NCBI GenBank assembly: GCA_964420995.1
Contig: CAYQUX010000016.1
Coordinates: 1 to 64,000 of the forward strand
Length of the DNA stretch: 64,000 nucleotides
Source: Leptolinea sp964420995
GTDB taxonomy: Bacteria; Chloroflexota; Anaerolineae; Anaerolineales; Anaerolineaceae
Reading direction: 5' to 3'
Part shown: piece after piece, positions 1 through 9,158 of the stretch
Layout: the number at the start of each line of letters is the position of its first letter
Numbering within the stretch: the first letter of the stretch is position 1
Notes under the pieces: model-generated
The model's database searches: none
Told to the model about the DNA's origin: nothing
The model's input: the letters and a program-made list of their open reading frames with translations, nothing else
Translations under genes and position numbers: made by a program

Positions 1-60
1 CTTACGCCGCGTTCGGGTGGGACCGGCGCGGCAGAATCTTTCGAACCCCGCCAGGTCTGA
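1..60 (+). CDS. C-terminal end of an upstream gene (partial, unidentified)
   Basis: Frame 1 is open from the window edge and closes with TGA at 58-60, giving about 19 residues rich in Arg, Gly and Pro. No function can be read from so short a tail. A purine-rich stretch at 75-81 follows it, but no convincing gene starts there. It could equally be chance open sequence. Confidence 0.3.
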   Translation, partial: LTPRSGGTGAAESFEPRQV

Positions 61-143
61 GAAGAAGCAACGGTAAGGAGGACACTCTGGGTGCCGCCGG
101 GTTTCCTGCCCGAACGCATTTCATTAATGTGGAGATGGAAACC

Positions 144-1028
144 ATGACGGAAAAGACTCCGCCAGTTTGCAGCTATGAAGGATCAGATTACCAGGAGAGT
201 TTCTGGGAGAAGGGTGGCAGAGACTATGAAGACGCGGCGGAAGTAATCGCGCTGCGTCGCATGCTTCCTGCTGGTGGACATCATTTGCTTGAGCTGGGCG
301 CCGGCGCCGGGCGTAATACACCGCGCTATGCGGGTTTTGACCGGATCACTCTGGTGGATTATTCGTTCACCCAACTTCAGCAGGCCGCGAAACGTTTGGG
401 TCTTTCTGACCACTACCGGTATGTGGCGGCGGATATTTACCGCCTGCCGTTTGGAGCGGATCAATTTGATGCCGCCACCATGATCCGCACCCTTCATCAC
501 ATGAAAGACGCTCCCCTGGCACTTCGTTCGGTGCATACCTGCCTGAAACCAAAGGCGGTATTCATTCTGGAATATGCCAATAAACTAAACCTGAAGGCTA
601 TCGTCCGATTCGCGCTTAAACGACAGGAATGGAGTCCTCACTCTCTTGACCCGGTTGAATTTGCCGATTTGAATTTTGATTTTCATCCGCGAGCTATCAG
701 AACCTGGCTCGATGAGATTGGTTTCTCGTTGGAACGGCAATTGACGGTCTCACATTTCCGCCTGGGCTGGTTGAAACGACTCTTCCCGGCGAAATTCCTG
801 GCTGCGTTGGATGGCGCCGCCTCCCTTACCGGTGACTGGTGGCAGTTGACCCCCAGTGTTTTCACGCGGTCCATTGTCGTCAAGAACCCATCCGGGGCGG
901 AAGAACCCTTCTTCCGCTGCCCCAACTGCGGCTCTGCACTGGATGATACGCCCCCGGATCTGATTTGCCCAAAATGTGCCAGACACTACCCGGTTGTTGA
1001 TGGGATTTACGACTTCCGGGCTGCCTGA
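144..1028 (+). CDS. Class I SAM-dependent methyltransferase with C-terminal zinc ribbon
   Basis: Predicted cytosolic methyltransferase of unknown substrate. The glycine-rich SAM motif LELGAGAGRN lies near residues 48-58, followed by the acidic LVDYS strand and the post-motif region LRSVHTCLKPKAVFILE. The last 40 residues hold two CPxC pairs (CPNCG and CPKC) and the VVDGIYDF ending, which is the Trm112-like zinc-binding module often fused to methyltransferases. The open frame reaches GTG at 129, but GGAG at 131-134 sits nine bases before ATG 144, so ATG 144 is preferred. It converges with the next methyltransferase and the two overlap by 22 bp at their 3' ends. Confidence 0.85.
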   Translation: MTEKTPPVCSYEGSDYQESFWEKGGRDYEDAAEVIALRRMLPAGGHHLLELGAGAGRNTPRYAGFDRITLVDYSFTQLQQAAKRLGLSDHYRYVAADIYRLPFGADQFDAATMIRTLHHMKDAPLALRSVHTCLKPKAVFILEYANKLNLKAIVRFALKRQEWSPHSLDPVEFADLNFDFHPRAIRTWLDEIGFSLERQLTVSHFRLGWLKRLFPAKFLAALDGAASLTGDWWQLTPSVFTRSIVVKNPSGAEEPFFRCPNCGSALDDTPPDLICPKCARHYPVVDGIYDFRAA

Positions 1029-1762
1029 TTTTTTTCAACCACCCAGAAATGTGACAACCCAAAACCCCGCAAAGGTGTGGATTCCAGCCAGCGGGTGACG
1101 GTTCGCAATATCTTACCGGCCATTGGGGCGCGCGCGATGATATTGTCGTAGGCACTCGCGATGACCGTCTGGTAAATATACTGAACTGGAAGATCTTTGA
1201 ACAAGCGTTCAAGGTCGCGGTGGGTGTAAACATTCACATGCGGGGCAAGGCGGTCACGCCATTTCCGGGGCAGATAATTAATCAAGGGAATATTTCCAAA
1301 CCGGTAATTCCCTTTCCAATACATGCCGTGGGTTTCAAAAGGGTATCCGCGGTTGGGAACAAATAAAATCAGCCGGCCGCCCGGTTTTAAGACCCTGACA
1401 ATTTCATTGACAGCCTGTTGATCGTCCTGTACATGCTCCAGTACTTCATGGCTGAGAACAAGATCGAAGGTATTGGCCGGGAATGGCAGGAATTCACCCA
1501 CGCCGCCAAGCGTGGCGGGGCCCTTCTGGCGTGCTTCCTTCGCGCGTTCCAGCTCAATTTCCAATCCAACCGCCAGCCGGGAATCCACCGCCAAACGTGC
1601 CAGATATTCCCCAACACCGCAGCCGTCTTCCAGGATCACTCCGGCAATCCTTGCGCCGGCGCCTTCCTTGATAAGAGAAAACCGCCTGTTCTGGCCTTCA
1701 CGCCAGACATAGGAGGGTTCACCCCGCAGGGCGGCTTTGGCTGATGGTTGATGATCGGTCAC
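1007..1762 (-). CDS. Class I SAM-dependent methyltransferase (Methyltransf_11 type)
   Basis: A 251-residue methyltransferase. The SAM-binding motif is present in the variant form LEDGCGVGEYL, followed by VGLEIELERAKEA, then LVLSHEVLEHVQD and the typical EIVRVLKPGGRLILFVPN. This pattern is common in Methyltransf_11/UbiE-like enzymes acting on lipids, quinones or sugars, but the substrate cannot be read from sequence. It lies 50 bp downstream of the histidine kinase on the same strand, so the two may be co-transcribed. Its 3' end overlaps the convergent methyltransferase gene. Aspartate replaces the usual second glycine or leucine in the motif (LEDGCG), a minor variation. Confidence 0.85.
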   Translation of the reverse strand: MTDHQPSAKAALRGEPSYVWREGQNRRFSLIKEGAGARIAGVILEDGCGVGEYLARLAVDSRLAVGLEIELERAKEARQKGPATLGGVGEFLPFPANTFDLVLSHEVLEHVQDDQQAVNEIVRVLKPGGRLILFVPNRGYPFETHGMYWKGNYRFGNIPLINYLPRKWRDRLAPHVNVYTHRDLERLFKDLPVQYIYQTVIASAYDNIIARAPMAGKILRTVTRWLESTPLRGFGLSHFWVVEKNQAARKS

Positions 1763-1812
1763 AGGCTATTCCGGTAATAATGGGATGCCAGGCAAAAAGA
1801 TGCCCGGGAGTA

Positions 1813-3507
1813 TCATTCTTCCGAGGCAAAGGGTACCCATGTAAGAATGGTGGTACCGCTGCCCGGTTCGGTAGTCAATTCGAGGTCGCCGCCCACATTT
1901 CGCGCGCGGGTTTGCATATTGGAGAGGCCGTGCCCCAGAGATGTGCGTGTGCTTTCCATTTCAAAGCCTTTGCCGTTGTCGCGAATTTCCATAAGCGCAC
2001 GGTCGCCGGTCGTCCAGACTACGACTTCCACTTTCTTGGCTTTGGCATGTTTGGCGGTGTTGGCCAACGCTTCCTGACAGATATGGAAGAGGGCGAGCGC
2101 TTTTGAGGCCGGCAGTTTTACCAGACCGTCAGACGGCCCGCTGATATACGCTTCGGCCAGAGTGTTGGCCCGAAATTCATTTACCAGGCGCTGCAATCCC
2201 TGCATCAAATTCTCATCGCTCAACTGGCGCGGGCGAAGATCAAGAATGTAGGTGCGAATATCGCGAATGGTGTTATTGAGTCCATTGATGGATTGGTCGA
2301 TGCGCTCTCGTGACTGGTTGGGATCTTCTGAAAGCAGCAAGCGGGCGTGTTCCAGGGTTAATCCGACGGCGTATATGGATTGAATGATCCCGTCGTGCAG
2401 GTCCATGCCAATGCGTTCCCGTTCTTCCAGTACGGCCAACCGACGGCTGTTATTGTTATAGCGAACGTTTTCCAGCGCGGTTCCCATCCAAGAACCGATT
2501 GCCCCGATAAACTGCACATCAAGGTCGGTTAATGGACGCCGGTCCAGGACAGCCACGCACAGCACTCCCAGCACATTACTGCGGCCGCGCAGTGGAAAAC
2601 TGGCGATCTGATGGATGCCGTTGTCAAGGACACTTTCATCCAGATCCATGCTGTCATTCGGGTTGACTGTCCAGACCCTGGGGAGCCCGGTTTTGGCCGT
2701 CATGCCTATCATGCCGCGGCCAACGGCGAAGGTTTCTTCCTTCCAAAGTTTGGAAACCAGTTTTCCACGGTGGAGCACGAGCTTGATTTTCTTCTCGCCT
2801 TCCGGACGCAAATAGACTTCTCCAACTTTGAGGTCGAGAAAATCCATCAACTGGGTGAGTGCGATCTTGATAATTGCGTCAATTTCGGTGGAGGTGGCCA
2901 GTGTGGAGGCCATGTTGTTAAGCAGAGCCAGGTTTTCGTTCCGGCGTGTCATTTCCTGATCGCGTTTTACCAGCCGGTCATACAGGCGGGCATTTGTAAT
3001 AGCCGCCGAGGCGTAGGAGGCCAGCATTTCGATCAACCGCTGATCTTCTTCAGAAAACTCAGTCCCATCTTTCTTTTCAGATAGAAAGAGGATGCCGAGG
3101 TTTTTATTTCCCTGCCGGATGGGAACACCCAGGAAGGATCTCATTTGCGGATGGTTGGCCGGGAAACCCACACTACGCGGATCGGCTGAAATGTCTTTCA
3201 GCCGGATGGATTCGCTCCCACACATCAACTCCCCGATCAGCCCCATGCCCAGGGGGGAGTGACCCATTACGGCCAACTCGGCCGCGGTTAACCCAATGGG
3301 AATAAAGCGTTCCAGCCTGCCAGTATCACTCAATATGCCCAGAGCGGCATACTTTACGTCGCCAAGCTGGCTGGCCTGGACTGCGATCCTCTCCTGCAAT
3401 GTATCAATCGACACATCCTGAATCAATTGAACACATGCCTGATGAAGCGCTGCCATCCTGTCTTCAAAAGATGCGCGCGGAGTTTTCGCCAATACTACCT
3501 CCTGCAT
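1813..3507 (-). CDS. GAF-GAF sensor histidine kinase, NarL/DesK type
   Basis: A 564-residue soluble sensor kinase. Two GAF domains (about residues 20-170 and 190-350) would sense a small molecule, redox state or light. They are followed by a HisKA_3 dimerisation region with the phospho-acceptor His in RERIGMDLHDGIIQ (about residue 369) and a HATPase domain with the N box (CQEALANTAKHA) and G boxes (DNGKGFE, GHGLSNM). No transmembrane segment is seen. Kinases of this class usually pair with LuxR-type response regulators, but none is adjacent, so the partner is elsewhere. ATG 3507 is given as start. AGGAGG lies inside that start and is spaced five bases from TTG 3492, so translation may really begin at residue 6. 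Confidence 0.9.
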   Translation of the reverse strand: MQEVVLAKTPRASFEDRMAALHQACVQLIQDVSIDTLQERIAVQASQLGDVKYAALGILSDTGRLERFIPIGLTAAELAVMGHSPLGMGLIGELMCGSESIRLKDISADPRSVGFPANHPQMRSFLGVPIRQGNKNLGILFLSEKKDGTEFSEEDQRLIEMLASYASAAITNARLYDRLVKRDQEMTRRNENLALLNNMASTLATSTEIDAIIKIALTQLMDFLDLKVGEVYLRPEGEKKIKLVLHRGKLVSKLWKEETFAVGRGMIGMTAKTGLPRVWTVNPNDSMDLDESVLDNGIHQIASFPLRGRSNVLGVLCVAVLDRRPLTDLDVQFIGAIGSWMGTALENVRYNNNSRRLAVLEERERIGMDLHDGIIQSIYAVGLTLEHARLLLSEDPNQSRERIDQSINGLNNTIRDIRTYILDLRPRQLSDENLMQGLQRLVNEFRANTLAEAYISGPSDGLVKLPASKALALFHICQEALANTAKHAKAKKVEVVVWTTGDRALMEIRDNGKGFEMESTRTSLGHGLSNMQTRARNVGGDLELTTEPGSGTTILTWVPFASEE

Positions 3508-3623
3508 TTATCCGTAAAATTTTACCCGATTATCAATATATGCGAGACAAATGTTCATACAACCATGGACAAAGTCAGGATGTCTGTGCTTTGGTGAGGC
3601 TATAATCAATTATGGAGTGTAAC

Positions 3624-4262
3624 ATGCTGAATAGTTTTCTACAACGCAAAGACCTGGAGATGAAGCTGCGTGAAGGTGGCCGTATTCCACCCGGGCAGTC
3701 ATTGACACAGAAATTTCCGGTGCTGCATTATGGACCGGTACCTGAATTTAACGCGAAAACCTGGAATTTTCGTGTGTGGGGTGAGGTTGAAAAACCGCTT
3801 ACTCTCACATGGGATGAGTTTTCCGAATTGCCCCGCTCAAAGCTGCTCATGGATATTCACTGCGTAACACGGTGGAGCAAACAGGATACCCTGTGGGAAG
3901 GGGTTTATCTGCGAACATTTGTGGAAAAAGGATTGATTACCATCAAACCTTCCGCGCATTTTGTTTTGCAGCACGGGGAATTCGGTTATACAGCCAATCT
4001 TCCTTTGGATGTTGTGCTGGCAGACAATTTCCTGCTGGCCACACATTACGACGGTCAACCCATTACGCCGGACCATGGTTACCCCCTGCGGGGGGTGATT
4101 GGTGCGATCGTAGGGCGAGAGGATCTTAAAGTCCCTTATTTCTGGAAGGGCGCCAAATGGCTGCGCGGTCTCGAATTTTTGGAATCAGACCGGCCCGGCT
4201 TCTGGGAGCAGGCTGGATATCATAACGAGGGTGATGTCTGGAAAGAAGAACGACTGGGATAA
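3624..4262 (+). CDS. Molybdopterin-dependent oxidoreductase (sulfite oxidase / MsrP-like fold)
   Basis: A 212-residue protein of the oxidoreductase molybdopterin-binding domain family. The Moco-ligating cysteine is in MDIHCVTRWS (C80), and the downstream blocks LPLDVVLADNFLLATHYDG and PDHGYPLRGVIG are typical of sulfite-oxidase-fold proteins. There is no Tat signal, no heme domain and no C-terminal dimerisation domain, so it is a minimal cytosolic form, as in many bacterial and archaeal single-domain members. Substrate unknown. The frame is open from ATG 3612, but GGAG at 3614-3617 points to ATG 3624 as start. It is divergent from the kinase gene. Confidence 0.88.
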   Translation: MLNSFLQRKDLEMKLREGGRIPPGQSLTQKFPVLHYGPVPEFNAKTWNFRVWGEVEKPLTLTWDEFSELPRSKLLMDIHCVTRWSKQDTLWEGVYLRTFVEKGLITIKPSAHFVLQHGEFGYTANLPLDVVLADNFLLATHYDGQPITPDHGYPLRGVIGAIVGREDLKVPYFWKGAKWLRGLEFLESDRPGFWEQAGYHNEGDVWKEERLG

Positions 4263-4266
4263 GGCG

Positions 4267-5031
4267 TCAGCCGCGATTCTGACGGGCGACTATGAATCCC
4301 AGCCCGATTCCACCAAGGATCAACAACCCGCCGATAATTCCCAGAAGAGGTGACCGCCCGCCTTCGTTGGGCGCGGGCTGAACCGCTGAAGACCCCTGCT
4401 GCGCGCCAAAATCAAGCGTGGAGATATCGCCCCCATTCAATTTGAGCGGGTAATTCAAGAGGGTGGTGGCATTGTAGCCTTCAGGAATGGCCACACTGAT
4501 ATTGTAGTCACCTTCGAGAAGCGCTTTAAAACATACAGATTCTGTGGAGTTAGTCTGTCCGGTCAAGGAGACCTTTCCATCGCGATCGGTAACGCTGATA
4601 GCGCCGCCTGAGAGAGGGAGTTCACCACCATCAGGAATTGAATTTCCGTTTATGTCATTGAATAACAACACGCAAATATCACCACTTCCGGGGGGCAGGG
4701 TGGGAGTGGGCACCTGGTTTGCCGGTGTTGGGGTGGCCTGCTGGGCGGGTTTCTCCGCCAAACCCAGTAATAACTGTTGGCCAGCCTGCAGGATGCAATC
4801 CTCTTTCAAATTGTTCAATCGGCGCAATTCATCGAGCTGAACCCCGGTTTTCAGTGAAATACTGATGCAGGTATCCGCTGGTTGAACAACATAAATCACG
4901 CGACCGTCCGCGTTGGGTGTTGGCGTGGCATAGACAACCTGCGGCTGGTTGTTATCCGCCTGTACAGGAACTATACTCGCGAAGAAAAGCAAAGCTAAAA
5001 GTGCCACGCTTGAAGTTGTTTTTATTTTCAT
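4267..5031 (-). CDS. Secreted LysM protein with SdrD-like B domain and C-terminal membrane anchor
   Basis: About 254 residues. A signal peptide (MKIKTTSSVALLALLFFAS) is followed by a LysM motif (VIYVVQPADTCISISLKTG through QLLLG) that would bind peptidoglycan or related glycans. A short Pro/Thr linker leads to a beta-sandwich of the SdrD-B type (VLLFNDINGNSIPDGGELPL). A C-terminal hydrophobic helix (LLGIIGGLLILGGIGLGF) ends in basic residues. No sortase motif is seen, so the tail likely anchors it in the membrane. The frame extends to 5115, but the signal peptide begins at ATG 5031, which also removes overlap with the divergent lipoprotein. Likely cell-surface role. Confidence 0.8.
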   Translation of the reverse strand: MKIKTTSSVALLALLFFASIVPVQADNNQPQVVYATPTPNADGRVIYVVQPADTCISISLKTGVQLDELRRLNNLKEDCILQAGQQLLLGLAEKPAQQATPTPANQVPTPTLPPGSGDICVLLFNDINGNSIPDGGELPLSGGAISVTDRDGKVSLTGQTNSTESVCFKALLEGDYNISVAIPEGYNATTLLNYPLKLNGGDISTLDFGAQQGSSAVQPAPNEGGRSPLLGIIGGLLILGGIGLGFIVARQNRG

Positions 5032-5147
5032 AAGACACAATCCATTTCCCGTGATTATAACATTGACCGGAATGCATCCTTTTCGACAGGTATAATTCCG
5101 TACGTATGCACCCAAATCGTACTATCAATGAAAGAGGAGTTAACCTG

Positions 5148-5993
5148 ATGCGGATTGCCTCTTTCCTTTTGTTATTTTTTTTATTCGGATGTTCGGGCGT
5201 TTGGGAACAACCGGTATATTCTACTTCCACTCCATCGGCATCTCCCACGGTTACCGAAACCATAATCTGGTTTCCGGCGACATCCACGGCCACAAATGCC
5301 CCCACTCAGCAACCTGAACCAACGGAGAATTTTCACCCGTCTGTAAGCGATATCCTCTATGAGGATGATTTTTCACGGTCAACCACGTGGTCAACGCAAT
5401 CGGGGAGTGGAGGGAAGATCGCATTTGGCAAAGGTGAGCTGACCCTGGCTGTGCAGGAACCAAAGTTTTATCTGGCCAGCATGTACACCTCACCGGTAAT
5501 AAGAGATGCCTCTGTCGAAATCACCTCGAATGTGACCCTATGTAAAGCGGAAGATTTTTATGGATTACTGGTGCGTGCCTCAAACGGTCTGAACGGGTAC
5601 CGTTTCATGGTTAATTGCATGGGTCAGGTAAAACTGGAGGTCCTAAAAATGGGGAAACCATCTCCGCTGGTCGATTGGATACAGAGCGGACAGGTATTGC
5701 CCGGTTCTCCCTACCAGATGCGCCTGCGGGTTTGGATGGTTCAAAACGAACTGCGGTTTTTTCTGAATGATGTCTTTCAATTCTCCACCCGCGATGCCAT
5801 TTTTCCCGAAGGAAAAATCGGAGTATTTGCCCGCCAGGCTGCCGACACCCCCATCACGGTAAACTTTTCCAATCTGGTCATCCGCTCCATCGAACCTGAT
5901 TATGAGTTGCCAAAAGCCACACCCAGGCCAACAGCCACCCGGCAGGGCAGGTATATCCCGGTGAACACAGCCGCGCCGGCACGTATTCAATAA
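5148..5993 (+). CDS. Lipoprotein with LamG/DUF1080-like beta-sandwich
   Basis: About 281 residues. The signal peptide MRIASFLLLFFLFGCSG carries a lipobox with Cys. A Ser/Thr/Pro-rich linker follows, then a domain starting YEDDFSRSTTWST that alternates hydrophobic strands through GLLVRASNGLNGYRFMV and ends LVIRSIE. This is the pattern of concanavalin-like (DUF1080-type) domains. No catalytic residues can be named. The tail is a Thr/Pro-rich stretch. AGGAG eight bases before ATG 5148 decides the start; the frame itself opens at 5106. A related architecture recurs at 11638-12549. Surface-exposed; function unknown. Confidence 0.75.
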   Translation: MRIASFLLLFFLFGCSGVWEQPVYSTSTPSASPTVTETIIWFPATSTATNAPTQQPEPTENFHPSVSDILYEDDFSRSTTWSTQSGSGGKIAFGKGELTLAVQEPKFYLASMYTSPVIRDASVEITSNVTLCKAEDFYGLLVRASNGLNGYRFMVNCMGQVKLEVLKMGKPSPLVDWIQSGQVLPGSPYQMRLRVWMVQNELRFFLNDVFQFSTRDAIFPEGKIGVFARQAADTPITVNFSNLVIRSIEPDYELPKATPRPTATRQGRYIPVNTAAPARIQ

Positions 5994-6046
5994 GTCACGG
6001 GTTGTATAATCAAACTTAATCAAAACATCTATCTCAGAAAAAAATC

Positions 6047-8401
6047 GTGTTTGATCTCTACGTCTTTCCCATCTACCTGTCCGGAGGCAAAGAACTGGCA
6101 GACCTGCCAGGACTGGTGGTTTCGGCTGCTCCACGCCGGGTTTTGCGAAATCGTGCCGGAGATCAACTGACCGCGCTGCTCACTCTTCCCAGTAAAAATA
6201 TCCTCACGGAAGAATCGCAGCAAGAGATGCTCATGCATCTATCTGCCACGTATTTCAACACACCGGGGTCGGTAACCTCCGGGCTGCGGGCTGCCGCGGA
6301 ACAGATCAACACATTTATCCTGGGCTCCAATCAGTTTGATTCACCGTCAGGACGTCCTAACGTGGGTGTCTTAAACCTGGCTGTGTTTCATGGTGACATG
6401 CTCTACCTTCTGCATACCGGTCCCACGCACACACTTGTTGTCAATACGGATGGGGTGACTGATTTTGTCGACCTTGAAGGCGGGGGACGGGGATTGGGTG
6501 TGAACAGTACCATAACGCCGCGCTATTTCACAACAAAACTTCGCAACGGCGATATGGTGCTTTTGTGTCCATCTCCCCCACCAACCTGGACGGCGGCGCT
6601 CCTCGGGGGGAGTTCCAAATTAAACCTCGATCAATTCAGACGGAGATTGCTCGCGCAATCGCCGTTTAATATGACAGCCGCTGTAGCCCAGGTGCAATCC
6701 GGCCGGGGTGATGTACACCGGCTGCGACCAAGGATCCCCCAGGAACCCGCCCCTGCGGATCCGTACGCGCCTGAACCTGAAATTCCTGCTCCGGTCGCCG
6801 CAGCAATAATAGATTTGAAAATACCTGACGAAGCGCAAGAAGCTCCATCCGTGCAGCCTGATGTTGATGACGCAACATACCCGGATGCGCCCATGGCCGA
6901 ACCGATCTGGCCGGTGGAAGTTCAAATAAATACAGAACAGATTGAACCCGGTCCAGTTATACCTGAAGAACCCGGGCCAGATTTTTCCATTCCACCCGAA
7001 CCATCCATCAAACCTGAAGAAGCAACCGGATTTCGTACCATCCCGGCAAATGAATTACCGGGCCCACAGGCGGCTGCTCCCGATACCCCATTACTGGACA
7101 GGCTGACTGATTTTCTGGAAAGAATTGTTAATTTAGGCCAGTCTGTCAAACCTAAGGTGCAGCCACCAAAGGTCAAAATCAAGCCGGTGCCAACAGATCC
7201 ATCAGGAAGCATTGCTGCGTCAACTCTGTTATTTATCGCCCTGGCTGTACCTGCCATTGTGGTATTCATATCCACCACCGTCTATACCCGGTCAGGCAAG
7301 GGCGAACAACGCACTAATTATCTCGTGCAAGCGCAGGCGTACGCCCTTCAGGCTGCCGGACAGATAGACCCTGAAGCGCAACGCAGCGGATGGACACAAT
7401 CTCTGTACTACGTAAAAAAAGCGGAAGAATACGGCCGCACGGAAGATACCCGCATGTTGCGCCAGCAGGCTCAAACCGCCCTGGATAGTCTGGAAAACAT
7501 TATCCGTCTGCCAGTTCAAGAAGCTGTGCCTGATGCCATCCCCTCCTCGGTGAATATTGTTCAACTGGCTGCCACGACAACGGATGTGTTCGCGCTGGAT
7601 TCACACCAGGGGCGGGTATTGCGTTTTGCTCTCACCGGAAACGGGTATGAACTGGACCCAAATTTCAATTGCGGCCCCGGCCCCTCCGGCGGGAAGATCA
7701 TTGGCGCGCTGATGGATATTGTTCCACTGCCGATCAACAATCAATACAAGGCATCCGTAATGGGAATGGATGCGGCTGGGAATCTGCTGTATTGTATTCC
7801 GGGCGCGACTCCTCTGTCATCCACTCTGGCGCCTCCATCCACACACTGGGGTAAGATCATTGCCTTCACGGTTGAAGGCAGCGCCTTGCTCATTCTTGAT
7901 CCGGTGAGCAATGCCGTATGGCGCGTGGTGGGTGACGGCATCGGATTCCCAAATCAGCCCCACCTGTTCTTTGACCGGGATATCCCCGCTCTGGCAGATG
8001 TAATTGACCTGGCCATGTATCAGGATGATCTTCTGTTGCTGCGGAAAGATGGTCATATCACCCGGTGTACGTTCAACGATTTCAGCAGTTCCCCTACCCG
8101 GTGCCAGGATCCGGCTGGATTTGGAGACAAGACCGGCAACCCCATCCCCTTCTTCGCGGATGTTCAGTTCACCCAGCTCGCCACAGTACCGCCGCCTGAT
8201 CCATCCATTTATGTTATGGATGTTTCCGGGCCGACAATCTATCATTTCAGTCTGCGTTTGAATCTGCAACGCCGTTTGCGTTTTCAAACATTGGATGAAT
8301 ACTCATTGCCTGATACATCGGTAACTGCTTTTACCGTGGCTTCCAATCGAGTCGCCTGGATGGCCCTGGGAAACCGCGTGTTTTACACCCCGCTCCCATG
8401 A
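6047..8401 (+). CDS. Large membrane protein: degenerate PPM-phosphatase-like head, Pro-rich linker, TM, extracytoplasmic repeat region
   Basis: A 784-residue protein. Residues 1-215 follow the order of a PPM/PP2C or SpoIIE-type phosphatase: GVLNLAVFHGDMLYLLHTGP stands where active enzymes have a GDSR-like strand, and GDMVLLCPSPPPTW stands where they have GD-LLCSDG. The metal-binding Asp residues look lost. Residues 230-350 are Pro/Glu-rich. A single transmembrane helix lies near 388-410, then a helical segment (360 kinase-like features absent) and about 280 residues of beta-rich repeats resembling a propeller (FALDSHQGRVLRF, LLILDPVSNAVWRVVG). Start is GTG 6047 with a weak ribosome site. The stop overlaps the next gene by four bases (ATGA), so they are translationally coupled. 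Role unknown; possibly surface sensing. Confidence 0.7.
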   Translation: MFDLYVFPIYLSGGKELADLPGLVVSAAPRRVLRNRAGDQLTALLTLPSKNILTEESQQEMLMHLSATYFNTPGSVTSGLRAAAEQINTFILGSNQFDSPSGRPNVGVLNLAVFHGDMLYLLHTGPTHTLVVNTDGVTDFVDLEGGGRGLGVNSTITPRYFTTKLRNGDMVLLCPSPPPTWTAALLGGSSKLNLDQFRRRLLAQSPFNMTAAVAQVQSGRGDVHRLRPRIPQEPAPADPYAPEPEIPAPVAAAIIDLKIPDEAQEAPSVQPDVDDATYPDAPMAEPIWPVEVQINTEQIEPGPVIPEEPGPDFSIPPEPSIKPEEATGFRTIPANELPGPQAAAPDTPLLDRLTDFLERIVNLGQSVKPKVQPPKVKIKPVPTDPSGSIAASTLLFIALAVPAIVVFISTTVYTRSGKGEQRTNYLVQAQAYALQAAGQIDPEAQRSGWTQSLYYVKKAEEYGRTEDTRMLRQQAQTALDSLENIIRLPVQEAVPDAIPSSVNIVQLAATTTDVFALDSHQGRVLRFALTGNGYELDPNFNCGPGPSGGKIIGALMDIVPLPINNQYKASVMGMDAAGNLLYCIPGATPLSSTLAPPSTHWGKIIAFTVEGSALLILDPVSNAVWRVVGDGIGFPNQPHLFFDRDIPALADVIDLAMYQDDLLLLRKDGHITRCTFNDFSSSPTRCQDPAGFGDKTGNPIPFFADVQFTQLATVPPPDPSIYVMDVSGPTIYHFSLRLNLQRRLRFQTLDEYSLPDTSVTAFTVASNRVAWMALGNRVFYTPLP

Positions 8402-9099
8402 AAATCCCCCTTGATATCGAGTTCCCCTTCCAGGGGACGCTCGCGCTTGCCGGGAGTGGAGAATACCTTCCATCCATGCGGCCAGTGGATGAATTTTTAC
8501 TTGCACAGCTGCCTGAACCTGCCCGGGTGGTATGCCTGCCAACCGCGGCAGGAACCGAAGGTGAAGAACGATTGCTGTACTGGAAGAACCTGGGAGAAAC
8601 CCATTTTAAGGATCTGGGAGTAGAGTCTATTAAATCTCTTCCCGTTTTTTCCCGCGCAGAAGCCAGCGATCCTGTTCTGGTACAAAAGGTGCGGGAAGCC
8701 AATTTTGTCTATCTATCTGGTGGAAAACCTGCGTACCTTCTGGAATGTTTAAAGGGAACCGCGATGTTGGAGGCCATTCTGGATACCCTGAAAGAAGGCG
8801 GAATAGTGGCGGGTTGTTCAGCGGGAGCGATGATCTTTGGAGAAAGAATCCCAAACCGCCTGTTCGTTGGTGGAACGTTGCCCGCGCTGGGGATTTTGCC
8901 TGACTGTTTTATTGTTCCCCATTTTGATGAAATTCCCTTTGTGGTACGGTTCGCGGGTCAACATCTGGTTGGAGATCTGACCTTGATCGGTGTGGAGGCC
9001 AATACTGTTTTATGCGGCACGCGATCCGGATTTTTCGTGGTTGGAAGCGGTGGGGTAACTCTCTTACAGGGATCGCGTAGAACGCGGTTCGAAGCATAA
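8398..9099 (+). CDS. Peptidase S51 family protein (cyanophycinase / dipeptidase E-like)
   Basis: A 233-residue hydrolase of the class-I glutamine-amidotransferase-like S51 family. It shows the conserved YLSGGKPAYLLECL block and the nucleophile elbow GGIVAGCSAGAMI (Ser at about residue 141), followed by LPDCFIVPHFDEIP, where His likely serves in catalysis. Family members cleave N-terminal aspartyl dipeptides or cyanophycin; which applies here cannot be told. No signal peptide, so probably cytosolic. It overlaps the preceding gene by ATGA and is followed by a strong hairpin terminator. Confidence 0.85.
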   Translation: MKIPLDIEFPFQGTLALAGSGEYLPSMRPVDEFLLAQLPEPARVVCLPTAAGTEGEERLLYWKNLGETHFKDLGVESIKSLPVFSRAEASDPVLVQKVREANFVYLSGGKPAYLLECLKGTAMLEAILDTLKEGGIVAGCSAGAMIFGERIPNRLFVGGTLPALGILPDCFIVPHFDEIPFVVRFAGQHLVGDLTLIGVEANTVLCGTRSGFFVVGSGGVTLLQGSRRTRFEA

Positions 9100-9100
9100 A

Positions 9101-9133
9101 AAAAGAGGAGCCGGTATTTTAGGCTCCTCTTTT
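9101..9133. terminator. Bidirectional Rho-independent terminator
   Basis: A perfect 12-bp inverted repeat (AAAAGAGGAGCC / GGCTCCTCTTTT) with a 9-base loop lies between the convergent S51 peptidase and hsp20 genes. It has A-runs on one side and T-runs on the other, so it can stop transcription from both directions. Confidence 0.9.
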
Positions 9134-9158
9134 ATCAAATTATTTTCCGTCCATCCAA

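Noticed and set aside
91..147. Short GTG frame after a GGAGGA site
   Set aside because: Only 18 codons, overlaps the methyltransferase start in another frame, no support.
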